NCBI GenBank assembly: GCA_000688775.2
Contig: CP007628.2
Span: 310,001 to 374,000 of the forward strand
Source: Streptococcus sp. VT 162
Lineage (GTDB): Bacteria; Bacillota; Bacilli; Lactobacillales; Streptococcaceae
DNA: 64,000 nucleotides
Direction: 5' to 3'
Under the pieces are notes generated by a model. That model did no database searches. It saw only the letters and a program-made list of their open reading frames with translations, and was not told the origin of the DNA. How positions within the stretch are numbered: the stretch's first letter is position 1; the number at the start of each line of letters is the position of its first letter. Position numbers and translations under genes: made by a program. Of this stretch, positions 1 to 9,314 are shown piece after piece.

Positions 1-193
1 CTATGCCTTTGAACGTCAGTATGAGGATGAAAAGTTACTGGTCCTCAATAACTTTTATGCCACAGAAGTGGAAATCGACTTGCCAGTGGTCTACCAAAAT
101 GGACAGATTCTGATTTCAAACTATGAAGATGTAGAAGTATCAGAAAAAATTCTGCTCAAACCGTATCAAACACTGGCTATTTATGTAAATTAA
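1..193 (+). CDS. treC: Trehalose-6-phosphate hydrolase, C-terminal end (partial)
   Basis: The reading frame is open from base 2 to a TAA at 191-193, giving 63 residues that end in YQTLAIYVN. The segment reads as the C-terminal beta-sandwich of a GH13 alpha-glucosidase (oligo-1,6-glucosidase, DexB or TreC type); the catalytic barrel lies off the left edge. The family is inferred from this tail. The choice of TreC over DexB rests on remembered S. pneumoniae gene order, where the treC/dexS gene lies next to the yneF-murI-rdgB group. The enzyme would split trehalose-6-phosphate into glucose and glucose-6-phosphate in the cytoplasm. A terminator hairpin follows immediately. Confidence 0.6.
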   Translation, partial: YAFERQYEDEKLLVLNNFYATEVEIDLPVVYQNGQILISNYEDVEVSEKILLKPYQTLAIYVN

Positions 194-199
194 ACGCAG

Positions 200-237
200 C
201 AAGGAGCTCTCTTTCATTGAAATGCAGGGCTCCTTTT
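200..237 (+). terminator. Rho-independent terminator after treC
   Basis: The AAGGAGCTC arm is complementary, with one mismatch, to GGGCTCCTT, which runs into a T6 tract. It lies just after the treC stop and before the yneF promoter. Confidence 0.65.
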
Positions 238-275
238 TTGTCGTCTATTGCCCTTTTTGAAAGCGTAAAACAAAC

Positions 276-304
276 TAGTCAGGAAAGTCACTTTATGGTA
301 TAAT
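276..304 (+). promoter_or_regulatory. Promoter for yneF (extended -10)
   Basis: A perfect TATAAT at 299-304 carries the extended -10 dinucleotide (TGG before it). A weak -35, TAGTCA, lies at 276-281 with a 17-bp spacer. Confidence 0.6.
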
Positions 305-337
305 ATAGAAGACTCAAAAAGAAACAGGAGAAAAAGA

Positions 338-586
338 ATGGATTTACTTTTAGCAATTATCTTGATTGTGTTAGCTTTTCTAGGAGGAGCTCTTGGAGGG
401 ATGTACTTGGTTCGTAAGCAAATCGAAAAAGAATTTGCAGACAACCCACGTTTGAACGCTGAGGCGGTTCGTGCTCTCTTGAGCGCAAATGGTCAAAAAC
501 CAAGCGAGGCCAAGGTACAACAAGTTTACCACCAAATCATCCGCCAACAAAAAGCAGCCCTTGCTAACAATAAAAAGAAAAAATAA
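338..586 (+). CDS. UPF0154 (YneF-like) small membrane protein
   Basis: The product is 82 residues. The first 23 or so form one hydrophobic helix ([19 protein letters not shown]), followed by a charged cytoplasmic tail with [13 protein letters not shown] and a lysine-rich end. This is the usual size and layout of the YneF/UPF0154 family of Firmicutes, whose function is unknown. The start ATG is preceded by an AGGAG-type ribosome site. It stands alone between its own promoter and a hairpin at 594-620. The family call is by sequence pattern. Confidence 0.8.
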   Translation: MDLLLAIILIVLAFLGGALGGMYLVRKQIEKEFADNPRLNAEAVRALLSANGQKPSEAKVQQVYHQIIRQQKAALANNKKKK

Positions 587-593
587 ATAGGAA

Positions 594-620
594 AAGTCTG
601 GGATGAAAGTTCCAGACTTC
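594..620 (+). terminator. Hairpin downstream of yneF, no clear T-tract
   Basis: The arms AAGTCTGG (594-601) and CCAGACTT (613-620) pair perfectly, but the downstream bases are mixed (CTCACTATG). It may be a weak terminator or a 3'-end stabilising hairpin. Confidence 0.4.
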
Positions 621-659
621 TCACTATGTTCGATAGTTCTCAAGGATAAGACTTTTTCC

Positions 660-687
660 TTGCATTCTATTGATATTTGATTATGAT
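660..687 (+). promoter_or_regulatory. Candidate promoter for the murI operon
   Basis: TTGCAT at 660-665 and TATGAT at 682-687 are separated by 16 bp, upstream of murI with no terminator between. Confidence 0.4.
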
Positions 688-791
688 TAAGAGAGAGGCA
701 GTTGACATTTTATCAAGCTGTCTATCCGTTCATTTAGGACGAGTAATTATGATGAACTATCAATCAGAAAAAAGACTAGAAAGAAGACTGT

Positions 792-1586
792 ATGGATAAT
801 CGACCAATTGGTTTTTTGGATTCGGGTGTCGGGGGCTTGACTGTTGTTCGTGAGCTCATGCGCCAGCTTCCCCATGAAGAAATCGTCTATATTGGAGATT
901 CGGCACGGGCACCCTATGGTCCCCGTCCTGCTGAGCAAATCCGTGAATATACTTGGCAGTTGGTCAACTTTCTCTTGACCAAGGATGTCAAGATGATTGT
1001 CATTGCTTGTAACACTGCGACTGCAGTCGTTTGGGAAGAAATCAAGGCCCAACTAGATATTCCTGTCTTAGGCGTGATTTTGCCAGGAGCTTCGGCAGCC
1101 ATCAAGTCCAGTCAAGGTGGGAAAATCGGAGTCATTGGAACGCCCATGACGGTCCAATCAGACATCTATCGTCAAAAAATCCATGATCTGGATCCGGATT
1201 TACAGGTGGAGAGTTTGGCCTGTCCCAAGTTTGCTCCCTTGGTGGAGTCTGGTGCCCTGTCAACCAGTGTCACCAAGAAAGTGGTCTATGAAACCCTGCG
1301 CCCCTTGGTCGGAAAGGTAGATAGCCTGATTTTGGGTTGTACCCATTACCCACTCCTTCGCCCTATCATCCAAAATGTCATGGGACCAAAGGTTCAGCTC
1401 ATCGATAGTGGGGCAGAGTGTGTACGGGATATCTCGGTTTTGCTGAACTATTTTGAAATCAATCGTAGCCGAGATGCGGGACCTCTTCAACATCGTTTTT
1501 ACACAACAGCCAATAGCCAAAGTTTTGCCCAAATTGGAGCAGAATGGCTGGAAAAAGAAATTCATGTGGAGCATGTAACTTTATGA
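792..1586 (+). CDS. murI: Glutamate racemase
   Basis: The enzyme converts L-glutamate to D-glutamate for peptidoglycan synthesis in the cytoplasm. The product is 264 residues, the family's normal length. The N-terminus shows the [12 protein letters not shown] substrate-binding motif. The two catalytic cysteines are in IACNTATA (Cys73) and GCTHYPLL (Cys183), so the cofactor-independent two-base active site is intact. It is the first gene of a run in which neighbours overlap: its TGA stop shares bases with the rdgB ATG at 1583, which indicates translational coupling. Confidence 0.95.
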   Translation: MDNRPIGFLDSGVGGLTVVRELMRQLPHEEIVYIGDSARAPYGPRPAEQIREYTWQLVNFLLTKDVKMIVIACNTATAVVWEEIKAQLDIPVLGVILPGASAAIKSSQGGKIGVIGTPMTVQSDIYRQKIHDLDPDLQVESLACPKFAPLVESGALSTSVTKKVVYETLRPLVGKVDSLILGCTHYPLLRPIIQNVMGPKVQLIDSGAECVRDISVLLNYFEINRSRDAGPLQHRFYTTANSQSFAQIGAEWLEKEIHVEHVTL

Positions 1587-2554
1587 CAAACAAAATTTAT
1601 GAATACAAAGACGATCAGGACTGGTATGTCGGTGTCTGGGATGTCTATGGAGGCATCTATAGCCTTATCAAAGATCCTCTCGAGCTTGATTTTATGGATT
1701 TAGCGCGGATTTTTCGTGATGAAGAAAATGGCTTTCCGATTACGATAACGGTGATGCGCTGGTCTTCTAACTTCCGTCTGCTCTCCTTTATCGTTGAGAT
1801 TTTAAATGCTGAAGCAGGTCGCAATCTGGAAGTCATCCAACGTCAGGGAGCCCTGCTCTTGGTTGAAAATGGACAGCTTTTGCATGTCGAATTGCCTAAA
1901 GAAGGAGTCGATGTAGAAGCCTTCTTTGAAACTAACAAGGTCAGAGAAACTCTGCTCATTGCGACTCGTAACGAAGGCAAGACCAAGGAATTCCGAGCTA
2001 TCTTTGACAAGTTAGGCTATGATGTGGAAAATCTCAATGACTATCCAGATCTGCCTGAAGTAGCTGAAACAGGTATGACCTTTGAAGAAAATGCTCGACT
2101 TAAAGCAGAAACTATTTCCCAATTAACAGGAAAGATGGTTTTGGCAGATGACTCAGGTCTCAAAGTCGATGTCCTTGGCGGTTTGCCAGGAGTCTGGTCA
2201 GCGCGATTCGCTGGTGTAGGAGCAACTGACCGAGAAAACAATGCCAAACTCTTGCACGAATTGGCCATGGTCTTTGATCTCAAGGACCGTTCGGCTCAAT
2301 TCCACACAACCCTAGTCGTAGCTAGTCCAAACAAGGAAAGCTTGGTGGTCGAAGCTGACTGGCCAGGTTATATCAACTTTGAACCCAAGGGGGAGAATGG
2401 TTTTGGTTATGATCCCCTCTTCCTTGTGGGAGAGACAGGTAAGTCAGCAGCCGAATTAACCCTTGAAGAAAAAAATAGCCAATCCCACCGTGCCTTAGCC
2501 GTTAAGAAACTTTTGGAGGTATTTCCATCATGGCAAAGCAAACCATCATTGTAA
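1583..2554 (+). CDS. rdgB: Non-canonical purine NTP pyrophosphatase with N-terminal extension
   Basis: The RdgB/HAM1 enzyme hydrolyses dITP, dXTP and ITP to monophosphates and so keeps damaged purines out of DNA. The product is 323 residues, longer than the roughly 200 of ordinary RdgB. The catalytic domain begins near residue 127 with [14 protein letters not shown], followed by [10 protein letters not shown] and FGYDPLF, all family signatures. Residues 1-125 form a separate domain that I cannot name. The ATG at 1583 is chosen because it overlaps the murI stop (ATGA); an in-frame start 13 codons upstream lies inside murI. The last codons overlap the next gene. Confidence 0.9.
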   Translation: MTNKIYEYKDDQDWYVGVWDVYGGIYSLIKDPLELDFMDLARIFRDEENGFPITITVMRWSSNFRLLSFIVEILNAEAGRNLEVIQRQGALLLVENGQLLHVELPKEGVDVEAFFETNKVRETLLIATRNEGKTKEFRAIFDKLGYDVENLNDYPDLPEVAETGMTFEENARLKAETISQLTGKMVLADDSGLKVDVLGGLPGVWSARFAGVGATDRENNAKLLHELAMVFDLKDRSAQFHTTLVVASPNKESLVVEADWPGYINFEPKGENGFGYDPLFLVGETGKSAAELTLEEKNSQSHRALAVKKLLEVFPSWQSKPSL

Positions 2555-3051
2555 TGAGTGACTCCCATGGCGATAGCTTGATTGTGGAAGAAATTCGTGA
2601 CCGCTATCTGGGTAAAGTTGATGCCATTTTTCACGATGGTGACTCAGAACTCCGTCCAGACTCTCCGCTCTGGGAAGGCATCCATGTCGTCAAAGGCAAC
2701 ATGGACTTTTATGCTGGCTACCCAGAACGTTTGGTAACTCAACTTGGTCCGACCAAGATCATCCAGACGCATGGACACTTGTTTGACATCAATTTCAATT
2801 TTCAAAAGTTGGACTACTGGGCTCAGGAAGAAGATGCCGATATCTGTCTCTATGGTCACTTGCATGTGCCAAATGCTTGGATGGAAGGCAAAACACTCTT
2901 TTTAAATCCAGGCTCCATCAGCCAACCACGAGGGACTATCAGAGAATGTCTCTATGCTCGAGTGGAGATTGATGACAGCTATTTTAAAGTAGACTTTTTG
3001 ACACGTGACCATGAGGTTTATCCAGGCTTGTCCAAGGAGTTTGCTCGATGA
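2530..3051 (+). CDS. YfcE/MJ0936-family metallophosphoesterase
   Basis: The product is 173 residues with the calcineurin-like order of metal-binding motifs: MSDSHGD near the N-terminus, FHDGDSE near residue 36, KGNMD, QTHGH and finally [10 protein letters not shown]. These carry the Asp, His and Asn ligands for a dinuclear metal centre. Family members hydrolyse phosphodiester bonds, but the natural substrate is not evident here. It overlaps rdgB by 25 bases and the next gene by 4. Confidence 0.85.
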   Translation: MAKQTIIVMSDSHGDSLIVEEIRDRYLGKVDAIFHDGDSELRPDSPLWEGIHVVKGNMDFYAGYPERLVTQLGPTKIIQTHGHLFDINFNFQKLDYWAQEEDADICLYGHLHVPNAWMEGKTLFLNPGSISQPRGTIRECLYARVEIDDSYFKVDFLTRDHEVYPGLSKEFAR

Positions 3052-3509
3052 TTGCCAAGGAATTTGAAGCATTTTTATTGGAGCAGGAAGAGACTTTTCT
3101 TACCCCTGCTGAGAATCTAGCAGCCTTGATTGATACCCACAATGCCGACCATGCAATTTTGGTGCTGAGCCAAATCACCTATACCCGTATCCCTGTCGTG
3201 ACCTTTGACAAACGCTTTGTCGGAACCATTGGTCTGAGAGATATTTTGGCTTATCAAATGGAGCAAGGTTTGACGGATGAACAGATGGCAACGACAGATA
3301 TCGTTAATATGACCAAGACAGATGTGGCAGTCGTCGCTCCAGACTATAACATCACCGAGGTTCTCCATAAACTGGTGGATGAACCCTTCTTGCCAGTGGT
3401 AGATGATGAAGGAATTTTCCAAGGAATCATCACGCGCAAGTCCATCCTCAAGGCCGTTAATGCCCTCTTGCATGACTTTAGTAAGGAATATGAGATTCGA
3501 TGCAAATGA
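3048..3509 (+). CDS. cbpB: Tandem CBS-domain protein, probable c-di-AMP-binding CbpB
   Basis: The product is 153 residues with two CBS motifs. The first covers about residues 25-80 (ILVLSQITYTRIPVVTFDKRFVG) and the second about 95-145 (NITEVLHKLVDEPFLPVVDDEGIFQGIITRK cut here for length). No catalytic domain is attached, so it is a stand-alone nucleotide sensor. Small two-CBS proteins of this type in Firmicutes (DarB/YkuL, CbpB) bind cyclic di-AMP and act on the stringent response. The equivalence is inferred from size and layout. Four bases overlap the gene before and ten overlap the gene after. Confidence 0.7.
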   Translation: MIAKEFEAFLLEQEETFLTPAENLAALIDTHNADHAILVLSQITYTRIPVVTFDKRFVGTIGLRDILAYQMEQGLTDEQMATTDIVNMTKTDVAVVAPDYNITEVLHKLVDEPFLPVVDDEGIFQGIITRKSILKAVNALLHDFSKEYEIRCK

Positions 3510-4240
3510 GAGATAGGATTTCAGACTTTTTAGAGGGAAAGCAGGGTTTGTCTGCCAATTCCAAGCAGTCCTATAGATATGATCTGGAGCAGTTTTTAGA
3601 CATGGTAGGGGAACGGATCTCTGAGACCAGTCTTAAGATTTACCAAGCCCAGCTAGCCAATCTAAAAATCAGCGCCCAGAAGCGAAAACTTTCGGCCTGT
3701 AACCAATTTCTCTACTTTCTCTATCGAAACGGAGAAGTGGACAGCTTTTACCGTCTGGAATTAGCCAAACAAGCTGAAAAGAAGACCGAAAAGCCAGAGA
3801 TTCTAAATTTAGACTCTTTTTGGCAGGAAAGTAATTATCCAGAAGGACGCTTGCTGGCGCTTCTTATCTTGGAAATAGGTCTCTTGCCAAGTGAGATTTT
3901 AGCCCTTAAGGTTGCAGATATCAATCTGGATTTTCAAGTGCTGCGAATCAACAAGGCTTCCCAACAGAGGATTGTAGCCATTCCCACGACCTTGATTCCA
4001 GAGCTAGAACCCTTGATGGGGCAGACCTATCTCTTTGAAAGGGGAGGAAAAGCCTATTCTCGTCAGTGGGCCTTTCGTCAGCTAGAGTCCTTTGTCAAGG
4101 AGGAAGGTTTCCCAACCTTATCCGCTCAAGCCTTGCGGGAACAGTTCATTCTAAGACAGATAGAAAAGAAGGTTGATTTGTACGAAATTGCAAAAAAACT
4201 AGGATTAAAAACAGTCCTGACCTTAGAAAAATATAGATAA
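3500..4240 (+). CDS. XerD-like tyrosine recombinase with degenerate active site
   Basis: The product is 246 residues with an N-terminal core-binding SAM-like domain (about 1-90) and a shortened catalytic domain. Aligned by eye to XerD, the first catalytic Arg (normally GLRxSEL) is Leu in GLLPSEIL. The His of HxxR is Gln in AQALREQF, and the LGH His is Leu in LGLKTVL. Arg of HxxR and the final Tyr (LEKYR) remain. Streptococci use XerS for chromosome dimer resolution, so this protein is probably not a working recombinase. It sits directly before scpAB and shares one base with scpA, which suggests a chromosome-organisation link. Confidence 0.8.
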   Translation: MQMRDRISDFLEGKQGLSANSKQSYRYDLEQFLDMVGERISETSLKIYQAQLANLKISAQKRKLSACNQFLYFLYRNGEVDSFYRLELAKQAEKKTEKPEILNLDSFWQESNYPEGRLLALLILEIGLLPSEILALKVADINLDFQVLRINKASQQRIVAIPTTLIPELEPLMGQTYLFERGGKAYSRQWAFRQLESFVKEEGFPTLSAQALREQFILRQIEKKVDLYEIAKKLGLKTVLTLEKYR

Positions 4241-4968
4241 TGGATATTAAATTAAAAGATTTTGAAGGGCCCCTGGACCTGCTCTTGCACTTGGTTTCCA
4301 AGTATCAGATGGATATTTACGATGTGCCCATCACAGAAGTCATCGAACAGTATCTAGCCTATGTCTCAACCCTGCAGGCCATGCGTCTGGAAGTGACGGG
4401 TGAGTACATGGTCATGGCTAGTCAGTTGATGCTGATCAAGAGTCGCAAGCTCTTGCCAAAGGTAGCAGAAGTGACAGACTTAGAGGATGACCTAGAGCAG
4501 GACCTTCTCTCCCAAATCGAAGAATACCGCAAGTTCAAGCTCTTGGGTGAGCACTTGGAGGCTAAGCACCAAGATCGGGCCCAGTACTATTCCAAAGCGC
4601 CAACAGAGTTGATTTACGAGGATGCGGAGCTTGTACATGACAAGACGACCATTGACCTCTTTTTGGCTTTTTCAAATATTCTAGCCAAGAAAAAAGAGGA
4701 GTTCGCACAGAACCACACGACCATCTTGCGGGATGAGTATAAGATTGAGGATATGATGGGCATTGTAAAAGAGTCCTTGACTGGACGAGACCAGTTGCGT
4801 TTGCAGGATTTGTTCAAGGAAGCCCAGAATGTTCAAGAGGTTATTACCCTCTTTTTGGCAACCCTAGAGTTAATCAAAACCCAGGAACTGATCCTCGTGC
4901 AAGAGGAGAGTTTCGGAGATATCTATCTCATGGAAAAAAATGAAGAAAGTCAAGAGGCACAAAGCTAG
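4240..4968 (+). CDS. scpA: Segregation and condensation protein A (kleisin)
   Basis: ScpA bridges Smc heads and, with ScpB, forms the bacterial condensin that compacts and separates chromosomes. The product is 242 residues. It opens with the typical [19 protein letters not shown], continues with [19 protein letters not shown], and ends with a winged-helix region (about 170-225). It overlaps the upstream stop by one base and lies 18 bases before scpB, so the two subunits are co-produced. Confidence 0.95.
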   Translation: MDIKLKDFEGPLDLLLHLVSKYQMDIYDVPITEVIEQYLAYVSTLQAMRLEVTGEYMVMASQLMLIKSRKLLPKVAEVTDLEDDLEQDLLSQIEEYRKFKLLGEHLEAKHQDRAQYYSKAPTELIYEDAELVHDKTTIDLFLAFSNILAKKKEEFAQNHTTILRDEYKIEDMMGIVKESLTGRDQLRLQDLFKEAQNVQEVITLFLATLELIKTQELILVQEESFGDIYLMEKNEESQEAQS

Positions 4969-4986
4969 ACTTGATAGAGAGGAAAG

Positions 4987-5556
4987 ATGAGTACTTTAGC
5001 AGAAATAGAAGCGCTCTTGTTTGTAGCAGGTGAAGATGGGATTCGGGTCCGTCAGTTGGCTGAACTCCTCTCTCTGCCACCGACAGGCATCCAACAGAGT
5101 TTAGAAAAATTAGCCCAGAAGTATGAAAAAGACCAAGATTCGAGCTTGTCCCTGATCGAGACAGGTGGTGCATACAGATTGGTCACCAAGCCTCAATTTG
5201 CAGCGATTTTGAAGGAATACTCCAAAGCGCCCATCAACCAGAGTTTATCTCGGGCGGCCCTTGAGACCTTGTCCATCATTGCCTACAAGCAGCCGATTAC
5301 GCGGATAGAAATCGATGCTATCCGTGGGGTTAACTCGAGCGGGGCCTTGGCAAAGTTGCAGGTCTTTGACTTGATACGAGAAGACGGGAAAAAAGAAGTG
5401 TTGGGTCGTCCCAACCTCTATGTGACTACGGATTATTTCCTAGATTACATGGGAATTAACCATTTGGAAGAATTGCCAGTGATTGATGAGCTTGAGATTC
5501 AAGCCCAAGAAAGCCAATTATTTGGTGAAAGGATAGAAGAAGATGAGAATCAATAA
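4987..5556 (+). CDS. scpB: Segregation and condensation protein B
   Basis: ScpB dimers bind ScpA in the Smc-ScpAB condensin. The 189 residues contain two winged-helix domains (about 1-75 and 85-160), with the family motif [15 protein letters not shown] and RGVNSSGAL. The ATG has a clear GAGGAAAG site upstream. The C-terminus overlaps rluB by 14 bases. Confidence 0.95.
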   Translation: MSTLAEIEALLFVAGEDGIRVRQLAELLSLPPTGIQQSLEKLAQKYEKDQDSSLSLIETGGAYRLVTKPQFAAILKEYSKAPINQSLSRAALETLSIIAYKQPITRIEIDAIRGVNSSGALAKLQVFDLIREDGKKEVLGRPNLYVTTDYFLDYMGINHLEELPVIDELEIQAQESQLFGERIEEDENQ

Positions 5557-6265
5557 GTATATTGCCCACGCAGGTGTGGCCAGTAGGAGAAAAGCAGAAG
5601 AGCTGATCAAGCAAGGCTTGGTGACGGTCAACGGCCAAGTGGTGCGTGAACTAGCAACGACCATCAAGTCAGGCGACAAGGTTGAAGTAGAAGGCCAACC
5701 TATCTACAACGAAGAAAAGGTCTACTATCTGCTTAATAAACCACGTGGAGTGATTTCCAGTGTGACAGACGACAAGGGCCGCAAGACTGTTGTGGATCTC
5801 TTGCCCAATGTAAAAGAACGTATTTATCCTGTTGGACGTTTGGACTGGGATACATCCGGTGTTTTAATTTTGACCAATGATGGGGACTTTACGGATGAAA
5901 TGATTCACCCCCGTAATGAGATTGACAAAGTCTATGTCGCGCGTGTTAAAGGTGTGGCCAATAAGGATAATCTCCGCCCCTTGACCCGTGGTCTTGAGAT
6001 TGATGGCAAGAAAACCAAGCCAGCTGTATATGAGATTCTCAAAGTGGATCCAGTTAAAAATCGCTCAGTAGTGCAGTTGACTATCCATGAAGGACGTAAC
6101 CATCAGGTTAAAAAGATGTTTGAAGCCGTCGGTCTTCAAGTGGATAAGTTGTCTCGGACACGTTTTGGACACTTAGACTTGACAGGTCTTCGTCCAGGTG
6201 AAGCCCGTCGCCTCAATAAAAAAGAAATCAGCCAACTACACACCATGGCTGTAACCAAGAAATGA
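5543..6265 (+). CDS. rluB: 23S rRNA pseudouridine synthase (RsuA/RluB family)
   Basis: The enzyme converts a specific uridine in 23S rRNA to pseudouridine. The product is 240 residues. An S4 RNA-binding domain ([22 protein letters not shown]) is followed by the synthase domain with the catalytic Asp in [17 protein letters not shown]. The late motif [15 protein letters not shown] is intact. Its stop overlaps the yidD start (ATGATG). Confidence 0.93.
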   Translation: MRINKYIAHAGVASRRKAEELIKQGLVTVNGQVVRELATTIKSGDKVEVEGQPIYNEEKVYYLLNKPRGVISSVTDDKGRKTVVDLLPNVKERIYPVGRLDWDTSGVLILTNDGDFTDEMIHPRNEIDKVYVARVKGVANKDNLRPLTRGLEIDGKKTKPAVYEILKVDPVKNRSVVQLTIHEGRNHQVKKMFEAVGLQVDKLSRTRFGHLDLTGLRPGEARRLNKKEISQLHTMAVTKK

Positions 6266-6507
6266 TGAAACGAATCTTAATAGCGCCAGTACGCTTTTAC
6301 CAACGCTTTATCTCGCCAACCTTTCCACCCTCTTGTCGCTTTGAGCCTACTTGTTCCAACTACATGATCCAGGCTATTGAAAAACATGGCTTCAAGGGTG
6401 TCTTGATGGGCTTGGCTCGGATTTTACGTTGCCATCCCTGGTCGCCAATAGGAAAAGATCCTGTCCCAGATCACTTTTCCCTCAGACGAAATCAAGAAAA
6501 AAAATAA
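6262..6507 (+). CDS. yidD: Membrane protein insertion efficiency factor YidD
   Basis: The product is 81 residues with the family signature [16 protein letters not shown] followed by [16 protein letters not shown] and [10 protein letters not shown]. Three conserved cysteines are present. YidD is a peripheral membrane protein that assists YidC-dependent insertion; in streptococci it is usually not beside yidC, as here. Either ATG at 6262 or 6265 could be used. It closes the plus-strand operon and meets the piu operon head-on at a shared terminator. Confidence 0.92.
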   Translation: MMKRILIAPVRFYQRFISPTFPPSCRFEPTCSNYMIQAIEKHGFKGVLMGLARILRCHPWSPIGKDPVPDHFSLRRNQEKK

Positions 6508-6538
6508 CCCAACATCACCTGATGTTGGGTTTTCTTGC
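6508..6538. terminator. Bidirectional terminator between yidD and piuA
   Basis: AACCCAACATCA pairs with TGATGTTGGGTT around a short loop, with A-rich bases on the left and TTTTCTT on the right. It can serve both convergent genes. Confidence 0.85.
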
Positions 6539-7510
6539 TTATTTCAAAGCTTTTTGAGCGTCTTCAATCATGAGTTTAGTTGATTCAAGTCCGCCACCAC
6601 TTAGATACCATAGGTCTGGTGTTAGTTGGATGATTTTACCGTTTTTAGCGGCAGGAGTTTCAGCGATGAGGGCATTTTCTAGGACGCCATCGTTGCTAGA
6701 GTTATCCCCACCAATGGCAAGGGTACGGTTGATGACAAAGAGGATGTCAGGATTGATTTCTTTCACACTTTCAAAGCTGACTTCTTGTCCGTGTCGAGAG
6801 TCTTCAAATTGAGTATCAGTTGGTTTGAATTTCAAGGTTTGGTACAAGAAAGAGAAACGAGATTGGGCACCAAAGGCAGCCATTTTTCCTTCATTGAGGA
6901 GGATAGCAAGGGCTTTTTTGTCAGAACTTTCGTTTTTAGTAGCGACTTCTTGGATGCTCTTGTCCAGGTTAGCCAATTCTTCTTTGGCTTTCTGTGTACC
7001 TGTTTCGCCGAAGGCGCTTGCTAGGGATTCGATGTTGGCCTTGGTTGAAGTCCAGTAGTCGTCCTTGCTTGCTTGGAAGAGAACAGTTGGAGCAATTTCT
7101 TTGAACTTGTCTACGAATTTTTGGGTACGTGGTGAAGCGATAATCAAATCCGGTTCAAGAGCAGCAATGGCTTCTAGGTCTGGCTCAACCATGGAACCCA
7201 CATTGTTGACATTTCCTGCAAGATCTTTTAGGTAAGTCGGAACAGTTTTTGTAGGCATTCCGACGATATTCTTTTCAAATCCTAAAGCGCGAATAGTATC
7301 TGCAGCACCGAGATCAAAGGTTACAATCTTTTCAGGAACCTTTGAAAGTTTGACCTCGTCTAGTGAACTTTTAATGGTTACCTCTGTTGGAGCAGAGCTA
7401 CTTGACTCCGTCTTACTAGTGCTTGAGTTTGTATTTGTACTACATGCACCAAGTAGGAGCAAGAAGCTAGCCGCTAGGGCAGTGAGATAAAGTTTAAGGG
7501 ATGTTTTCAT
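6539..7510 (-). CDS. piuA: Iron-compound-binding lipoprotein of the Piu ABC importer
   Basis: The product is 323 residues with a lipoprotein signal; the lipobox LLGAC gives a modified Cys23, followed by a Ser/Thr-rich tether. The rest is a class III periplasmic-binding fold (FecB/FepB type) with motifs such as VTFDLGAADTIRALG, VGSMVEPDLEAIAALEPDLII and WYLSGGGLES. In pneumococcus PiuA binds ferric catecholate or heme and delivers it to PiuBC. The start has a strong AAGGAG site. It is last in the operon, about 100 bases after the ATPase gene, which leaves room for separate regulation of the binding protein. Confidence 0.85.
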   Translation of the reverse strand: MKTSLKLYLTALAASFLLLLGACSTNTNSSTSKTESSSSAPTEVTIKSSLDEVKLSKVPEKIVTFDLGAADTIRALGFEKNIVGMPTKTVPTYLKDLAGNVNNVGSMVEPDLEAIAALEPDLIIASPRTQKFVDKFKEIAPTVLFQASKDDYWTSTKANIESLASAFGETGTQKAKEELANLDKSIQEVATKNESSDKKALAILLNEGKMAAFGAQSRFSFLYQTLKFKPTDTQFEDSRHGQEVSFESVKEINPDILFVINRTLAIGGDNSSNDGVLENALIAETPAAKNGKIIQLTPDLWYLSGGGLESTKLMIEDAQKALK

Positions 7511-7608
7511 GATTTCTCCTTTTTAAAATGTGATAACGATGTAGGGGGTCTCTTAAATAGGTTTGTTAGCTAAGAGACAGAGGGTTCTCTAACATGAGTT
7601 CAGAATAG

Positions 7609-8361
7609 TTAGCTATAGATACAGATTTTTTTGCCATTGATATCCGCGAGCGTGATGGGAATCTCATAGAGTTGACTGAGCAGGTCAGCCTGCATGATTT
7701 GAGCAGTCGTTCCCTTGCAAAAGACTTGACCGTCTTTAAAAGCAACAATTTCATCCGCATACTGGCTAGCCATATTGATATCGTGGAGGACGATGATAAT
7801 GGTTTTGCCAAGTTCCTCCACCAGTCGCCGAAGGATCTGCATCATGCTGACACTTTGCTTGATATCGAGATTATTGAGCGGTTCGTCTAGCAAGATAAAG
7901 TCTGTATCCTGGGCCAGTACCATGGCGATAAAGACACGTTGGAGCTGTCCACCAGACAGACTATCGATGTAGCGATCTTTTAAGTTGGTCAGTTCCAGAT
8001 AGTCCAGAGTTTCTCGGATTTTTCCCCAGTCTTCTTCCTTCAGTCGACCACGGCTGTAGGGAAAACGTCCAAAACTGACCAATTCTTCTACAGTCAATTT
8101 GGCTTGGTAATTGATCTTCTGCTTTAGGATGGTGAGCTCTTTGGCCAGTTCTTGCGAATTCCAACTCTCGATTTCACGCCCTTTGATACTGAGGATTCCC
8201 TGATCTTTCTTGGTCAGTCTGCTCATGATGGAGAGAAGAGTTGATTTTCCAGCACCATTTGGACCAATGAAGGCTGTCAGTTTCTGAGGACTGACTTCAA
8301 GGGAAATGTCTTGCAAAATATCCTGTTTTTGAATGGATTTGTCAATGTTTTCCAGTTTCAC
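7609..8361 (-). CDS. piuD: Iron-compound ABC transporter ATP-binding protein
   Basis: The product is a 250-residue ABC ATPase. Walker A is GPNGAGKST (about 33-41), the signature is LSGGQLQR and Walker B is FILLDEPLNNLD, followed by the switch His in IIVLHDIN. It resembles the FecE/FepC group that powers siderophore and heme import. It overlaps the permease gene upstream by four bases. Confidence 0.88.
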   Translation of the reverse strand: MKLENIDKSIQKQDILQDISLEVSPQKLTAFIGPNGAGKSTLLSIMSRLTKKDQGILSIKGREIESWNSQELAKELTILKQKINYQAKLTVEELVSFGRFPYSRGRLKEEDWGKIRETLDYLELTNLKDRYIDSLSGGQLQRVFIAMVLAQDTDFILLDEPLNNLDIKQSVSMMQILRRLVEELGKTIIIVLHDINMASQYADEIVAFKDGQVFCKGTTAQIMQADLLSQLYEIPITLADINGKKICIYS

Positions 8362-9314
8362 CGACGGGCCCTCCTGTATAGTAAGATAAAGAATAAGAGA
8401 CCTCCAACGCTCTCAATAATCATGCTGATGCGAATTTCCAGTGCAAAGACTCGTTCGATGAGGGCTTGCCCCAAGGTCAAACTAATAAATCCAATTAGAA
8501 TGGCTACGATAAAGAGCAACTTGTGCCGATAATCTTTGACGATTAGGTAGGTAAGATTGGCCAGCATAAATCCGAAGAAGGCCATAGGCCCTACCAAGGC
8601 AGTGGCTGTTGAGGTCAAGAGCACGATGCCCCAGAGGAGTTCTCTCTGTTCTTTTTCAACATCGAGTCCAAGTATCTGAGCAGTTTCTCTTTGCAGGTGC
8701 AAGACATCCAGCACGACTGCTTTTCGAAAGAAAAAGATTGTCAAAGCGAGGATGATTAGAGAACCGATGGCTAGGATGGAAGTGTTGAGATGCTGAAAGG
8801 AGGCAAAGAGACTGTTCTGCAGTTTATCGTATTCATTTGGATCCATCAGGACTTGGAGGAAGGTGCTGATATTTCGAAAGAGACTTCCCAGGGCTAGACA
8901 GATTAGCAGAATGAAGACCAGATCTTGCTTCATCAGCGTCTTCAAGTAGCCTTGTAAGGCGAGAAAAAAGAGGGATTGAAGCAGAAGCAAGACTAGAAAT
9001 TCTAAGATAGGAGACTTCCCAAGCTGTAGAAATTTGCTTTCAAATATCAGTAGTAGGGTCTGTAGCAGGACATAGAAGGATTCGATTCCCAAAATACTTG
9101 GCGTCAGAAAGCGATTTTCCGTCAGGGTTTGAAAACCAATGGTCGAAATCCCTGTCGCGATGGCTACCAAGAGATAAACGATGATTTTTTGGGAACGCAG
9201 CTTCCAGGCAAAGGCAGACAGGTTAGTGATGGGCCAAAAGTAGAGGAGACAAGCTCCGATGGCCAGAATAATGAGAAGGCAGAAGAGCTTGGTATGTTTG
9301 CTTTTAAACTGCAT
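8358..9314 (-). CDS. piuC: Iron-compound ABC transporter permease, second subunit
   Basis: The product is a 318-residue polytopic protein of the FecCD family with about eight to ten hydrophobic segments. A glycine-containing coupling region, GPMAFFGFMLANLTYLIVKDYRHK, faces the ATPase (motif longer than shown in related proteins). It pairs with PiuB to form the membrane channel. It overlaps both neighbours, so the three membrane-complex genes are translationally coupled. Confidence 0.85.
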   Translation of the reverse strand: MQFKSKHTKLFCLLIILAIGACLLYFWPITNLSAFAWKLRSQKIIVYLLVAIATGISTIGFQTLTENRFLTPSILGIESFYVLLQTLLLIFESKFLQLGKSPILEFLVLLLLQSLFFLALQGYLKTLMKQDLVFILLICLALGSLFRNISTFLQVLMDPNEYDKLQNSLFASFQHLNTSILAIGSLIILALTIFFFRKAVVLDVLHLQRETAQILGLDVEKEQRELLWGIVLLTSTATALVGPMAFFGFMLANLTYLIVKDYRHKLLFIVAILIGFISLTLGQALIERVFALEIRISMIIESVGGLLFFILLYRRARR

